A model generated the notes under the pieces. That model did no database searches. It had not been told where the DNA came from and saw only the letters and a list, made by a program, of their open reading frames with translations. A stretch of DNA of 64,000 bases, taken from NCBI GenBank assembly GCA_007361935.1, contig CP041667.1, positions 2,694,501-2,758,500 on the forward strand, written 5' to 3'. Both the position numbers and the translations under genes were made by a program. Source of the stretch: Lachnospiraceae bacterium KGMB03038 (GTDB lineage Bacteria > Bacillota > Clostridia > Lachnospirales > Lachnospiraceae). Every line of letters begins with the position of its first letter. Position 1 is the stretch's first letter. Below, piece after piece: positions 61,461-64,000 of the stretch.

Positions 61461-62675
61461 CTAGGCCGACATGATCTTTTCACTCTCAAACGCCTTCACG
61501 ATCACCGCCAGAAGCGCTCCGCCAAGGACAAGAGTCTCCGCAAGAGCGACCCCATACTGCGCGGCTGTCACCTCCTGGCTTAAGACGCCCTGCAGAGCCA
61601 GCGCGTTATTATAAAGGGGAATCACAAAATCCTGCATCTGCGGGCTTCCAGAGGTAAACATGGTGAAAAGTCCTATGATCAGTATCAGCATATAGATCGG
61701 CATCACATAAGTATTGGCTTCCTTCACTGATTTCGCAAATACAGAGATCAGAGCGATAATGCTGGCATACAAAAACGCGATAGCCACCAGCATGGCTCCC
61801 AGCATCACGATCTGAACCGGGCTGAGACTAATATTAAGATCTTCCAAAGCTCCCATCCCCATGCTGTTCTTCATGACCGGCGCGCAGATCACCATAGCCG
61901 CCACATAGATCAGAGAAGACGCTCCAGCCACCAGCATCAAGGCAAACACTTTCCCAAGGGCGATCGAGCTTCTTTTCACCGGCGATACCAGGAGACTTGC
62001 CATTGTTCCGCGCTCCTTCTCTCCAGCGATCATATCCGTTCCAATCCCCATTGCTCCAGCGAAAAGCAGGATCGTGATAAAATAGGGCAGCATCATTCCC
62101 ACCGCCTTATTGCTGGCCTTTGCCTCATCCTGGATCACCATATCCGGATTGTCTGAATTCACTTGAAATACCGTCAGCTCTGACAGATCTTCCACTCGCT
62201 GGGCCAACAGGGTCTGCCGGTAACCTTCCAAAGTCTGGTTCATACTGTCAAAGGCCGCGGCGGAATAATTTTCCGATGGATTGTAATAGGTCTTGATCTG
62301 AGGAATTTCATTTCCCGGTTCATAGGTTTCTATCTTTTGCTGGAAATCTTCCGGAAATTCTACGATCAGATCCGCTTCTCCGGCCAGGATCTCACCCTTG
62401 GCCGCCTCCATTTCTTTCGCTCCAGCAAGAGTTGCCGTCTGCCAGGAACCTTCCGCGCTTTCTAAAAATTTGTCAAAGGATTCCGGGCTGTTCCATAGAT
62501 ATACCTGGGCCTTATGGCTGCGGATGTCTTCTTCCATATTGGAGGCCAATGTATTGACCACCGTAAGGATCACGACCATGATCAATACCGGAAGCAGAAA
62601 TACAGAAAACATCATTTTCTTATCTTTGAAGATCCGGGCCATCTCTTTCCCAAAAATCTGCTTGATCCCGTTCAT
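61461..62675 (-). CDS. ABC-2 type permease (NatB-like)
   Basis: A 404-residue ABC-2 permease: one N-terminal TM helix (about 22-43), a large extracytoplasmic domain (about 44-185), then five or more TM helices. The cytoplasmic box 'GEKERGTMASLLVSPVKRSSIALGK' is typical of ABC-2/NatB proteins. These export Na+ or small toxic compounds. Its ATG follows the stop of the ATPase gene directly (TAGATG). Confidence 0.87.
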   Translation of the reverse strand: MNGIKQIFGKEMARIFKDKKMMFSVFLLPVLIMVVILTVVNTLASNMEEDIRSHKAQVYLWNSPESFDKFLESAEGSWQTATLAGAKEMEAAKGEILAGEADLIVEFPEDFQQKIETYEPGNEIPQIKTYYNPSENYSAAAFDSMNQTLEGYRQTLLAQRVEDLSELTVFQVNSDNPDMVIQDEAKASNKAVGMMLPYFITILLFAGAMGIGTDMIAGEKERGTMASLLVSPVKRSSIALGKVFALMLVAGASSLIYVAAMVICAPVMKNSMGMGALEDLNISLSPVQIVMLGAMLVAIAFLYASIIALISVFAKSVKEANTYVMPIYMLILIIGLFTMFTSGSPQMQDFVIPLYNNALALQGVLSQEVTAAQYGVALAETLVLGGALLAVIVKAFESEKIMSA

Positions 62676-63449
62676 CTACGCCTCCCCCTTTCTCGCTTTA
62701 TAGAGCTCGAAAAAAGCGTCCTCTAAGTCGTCCGCCCCAGTCCTTTGCAGCAGTTCTTCCAGTGTTCCTTCCGCCACTTTACATCCGTCGATGATGATTC
62801 CAATCCTGTCGCAAAGCTTCTCAGCCTCTGACATGATATGGGTGGACACGATGATCAGCTTTCCTTCTTCTTTAAGCTTCCGCAGGTAATCAGTCACACT
62901 TCTGGCCGTAATGATATCCAGGCCATTGGTGGGCTCATCAAAAATGATCACCTGAGGATCGTGGCTCAGACTGACCGCGATCGCCGCTTTCTGCTTCATG
63001 CCTGTAGACAATTCTTTGATTGGTTTATGGGCAAACTCCTGGATCCCAAAATATGTAAACAACTCCTTTTTTCGTTTTTCCAGGACTTCCCCCGGCACAT
63101 TGCGGAGCCTTCCAAAGAAATCAAACATATAATCCGGATCAAACTGTTCGTCCAGCTTAATATCACTGGTGAGAAACCCGATGGAATTCCTTACCGCCTC
63201 CGGCTCTTCCTGAACCTCATGGCCCTCCACGTAGATCTGGCCTTTGGAGGGTTTTAACAGCGTGGAAATACACCTGAGCGTGGTCGTCTTCCCGGCTCCG
63301 TTAGGCCCCAGAAGACCGTAGATCTCTCCCGGCCTGGCGGTGAAACTCACATCATCCACCGCTGTTTTCAAGGGATTTTTCGTCTTTAACTCCGCCATCT
63401 GCTTCTTATTCAGCTTAAAGACTTTCGTCAGCCCTTTGATCTCGATCAT
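62676..63449 (-). CDS. ABC transporter ATPase (NatA-like)
   Basis: An ATPase of about 257 residues with Walker A 'GLLGPNGAGKTTTLRC', signature 'LSTGMKQKAAIAVSLSHDP', Walker B 'VIIFDEPTNGLD' and 'VSTHIMSEAEKLCDR'. It pairs with the adjacent ABC-2 permease and together they resemble NatAB exporters. ATG 63449 has GGAGG 9 nt upstream. The AT-rich region at 63470-63510 should hold the promoter. Confidence 0.9.
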   Translation of the reverse strand: MIEIKGLTKVFKLNKKQMAELKTKNPLKTAVDDVSFTARPGEIYGLLGPNGAGKTTTLRCISTLLKPSKGQIYVEGHEVQEEPEAVRNSIGFLTSDIKLDEQFDPDYMFDFFGRLRNVPGEVLEKRKKELFTYFGIQEFAHKPIKELSTGMKQKAAIAVSLSHDPQVIIFDEPTNGLDIITARSVTDYLRKLKEEGKLIIVSTHIMSEAEKLCDRIGIIIDGCKVAEGTLEELLQRTGADDLEDAFFELYKARKGEA

Positions 63450-63529
63450 GGCAATCTTCCTCCCCATAATTATTGTATTAATAAATTAGTATAATAATAT
63501 AATCAAGGGTGGGATTTGTCAAGAACATT

Positions 63530-63573
63530 CAATTGGGGCCGGGGGATTTTTAAAAATCCCCCGGCCCCAATTG
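63530..63573. repeat. 44-bp perfect palindrome (REP-like copy 4)
   Basis: Identical to the 44-base palindrome at 13481-13524. The right flank AAAATGCCCTGTCCCTAATTG matches that of copy 2 and reaches the stop codon of the ferredoxin gene. Confidence 0.88.
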
Positions 63574-63587
63574 AAAATGCCCTGTCC

Positions 63588-63770
63588 CTAATTGACATCA
63601 ATCACGGACACCGGGCAGCTGTCTTTTGCTTCCACTACCGCCGCTTCACATTCCGGCGGCACGCTTGCGTATGCTTCTGCCAGACCGTCGTCGTTAAACC
63701 GGAATACTTCCGGGCAGGCGGCTACGCAGGCGCCGCATGATATGCACCCGTCGTTGACTTTTGCTTCCAT
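63588..63770 (-). CDS. Small 4Fe-4S ferredoxin
   Basis: A 60-residue monocluster ferredoxin. 'CISCGACVAACPEVF' (Cys9, 12, 15, 19) and the distal 'SCPVSVI' Cys fit one [4Fe-4S] cluster, with one cysteine beyond the usual four. AAGGAGG is well placed before the ATG. The final Asn codon and the TAG lie in the conserved repeat flank. It is an electron carrier with no visible partner nearby. Confidence 0.92.
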   Translation of the reverse strand: MEAKVNDGCISCGACVAACPEVFRFNDDGLAEAYASVPPECEAAVVEAKDSCPVSVIDVN

Positions 63771-63901
63771 GGGCCTTCCTCCTTACGCTTTTTGCCCTTA
63801 GTATGACCCACTTAAGCTGATTTTAAACCGATCTGGACCAATTCCTCCGGTATTTCTCGTATTTGTCTCTATGTACCTTTGCCGTCTGCCATTCCAGGCG
63901 A

Positions 63902-64000
63902 TCATGCATGGATGATCGTCCCGGTCTTTCCTTTCAGAGCCTCTGCCAGTTTATCAAAAGAAGTGATCAGCGCTCTTCTTCCTTCCCTCTTCTCAATGAA
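63902..64000 (-). CDS. Probable carbamate kinase, C-terminal end (partial)
   Basis: The last 32 codons of a gene that continues past the window edge, ending in TGA at 63902-63904. The tail 'RRALITSFDKLAEALKGKTGTII' resembles the C-terminus of carbamate kinases, where a conserved A-I-I-T-S-L-x-x-A-x-x-A-L-x-G-K-x-G-T pattern is found. That enzyme gains ATP from carbamoyl phosphate in arginine or purine fermentation. The fragment is too short to be sure. Confidence 0.5.
   Translation of the reverse strand, partial: FIEKREGRRALITSFDKLAEALKGKTGTIIHA

Noticed and set aside
31..64000. CRISPR array, prophage or insertion sequence
   Set aside because: No regularly spaced repeats, integrase, transposase or phage structural genes were seen; the only repeats are the dispersed palindromes.

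Overview
The window reads as a chromosomal segment of a strictly anaerobic, endospore-forming member of the Clostridia, most like the Lachnospiraceae (Clostridium cluster XIVa). This rests on D-proline reductase, selenocysteine decoding, acylating aldehyde dehydrogenase/Ptb/Buk fermentation genes, rubredoxin plus a flavodiiron protein, LL-diaminopimelate aminotransferase, PdaB- and YlmC/YmxH-type sporulation-associated genes, AGGAGG ribosome binding sites and moderate GC. I cannot name the species. No prophage, insertion sequence, rRNA or CRISPR array is visible.

Region 1 (0-9.4 kb) is a Stickland proline-reduction locus. The operon prdC-prdA-(small protein)-prdB-prdD-prdE runs leftward. prdB contains an in-frame UGA (Sec151) with a SECIS-like hairpin just after it. 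The selenocysteine tRNA gene (selC, anticodon UCA) lies directly upstream of prdC. Proline racemase prdF leaves divergently behind a long structured leader, followed by a TetR regulator. Racemase and reductase convert L-proline through D-proline to 5-aminovalerate, with PrdC as the electron donor protein.

Region 2 (9.5-13.4 kb) is a LytS/LytTR two-component system beside a dicarboxylate/amino-acid:cation symporter. The symporter promoter carries a 21-bp-period direct repeat of the kind LytTR regulators bind.

Region 3 (13.5-22.5 kb) is a selenium island: yedF, selD (itself a selenoprotein, Sec16), selA, selB, a selenium-type LysR regulator, a cysteine desulfurase-like enzyme, the YedE transporter, a TusA-like protein and a DUF3343 carrier. 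With selC it supplies all parts needed to make selenoprotein PrdB.

Region 4 (22.6-38.8 kb) is mixed housekeeping and redox: PHP phosphoesterase, rRNA-type methyltransferase, rubredoxin, HAD and GNAT enzymes, a YfcE phosphodiesterase, a P-type ATPase, an EndoQ-UvrD fusion, a thiol/Fe-S membrane redox cassette (TlpA, CD1871A-type CXXC peptide, polyferredoxin), endonuclease III, a DUF362 ferredoxin protein, tRNA-Ala, a ThrE exporter, and LysR and MerR regulators.

Region 5 (39-51.4 kb) is an accessory catabolic block: two old-yellow-enzyme Fe-S/FMN/FAD reductases, an MFS carrier, an iron alcohol dehydrogenase and a GntP-like permease in one operon, then a LysR gene, then a CoA-acylating aldehyde dehydrogenase, phosphotransbutyrylase and butyrate kinase. 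Together these could oxidise an alcohol or aldehyde to an acid with ATP gain while reducing a C=C bond. This is the best candidate here for an undescribed pathway.

Region 6 (51.7-64 kb) is core metabolism: dapL and dapF, PduL, a TM1266-type regulator, a flavodiiron protein, PdaB, exodeoxyribonuclease III, truA, nrdR, ylmC, a NatAB-type ABC exporter, a ferredoxin, and the C-terminus of a probable carbamate kinase cut by the window edge. Long near-perfect palindromes (REP-like) recur at gene ends at 13.5, 51.5, 59.0 and 63.5 kb, with a related one at 52.4 kb.
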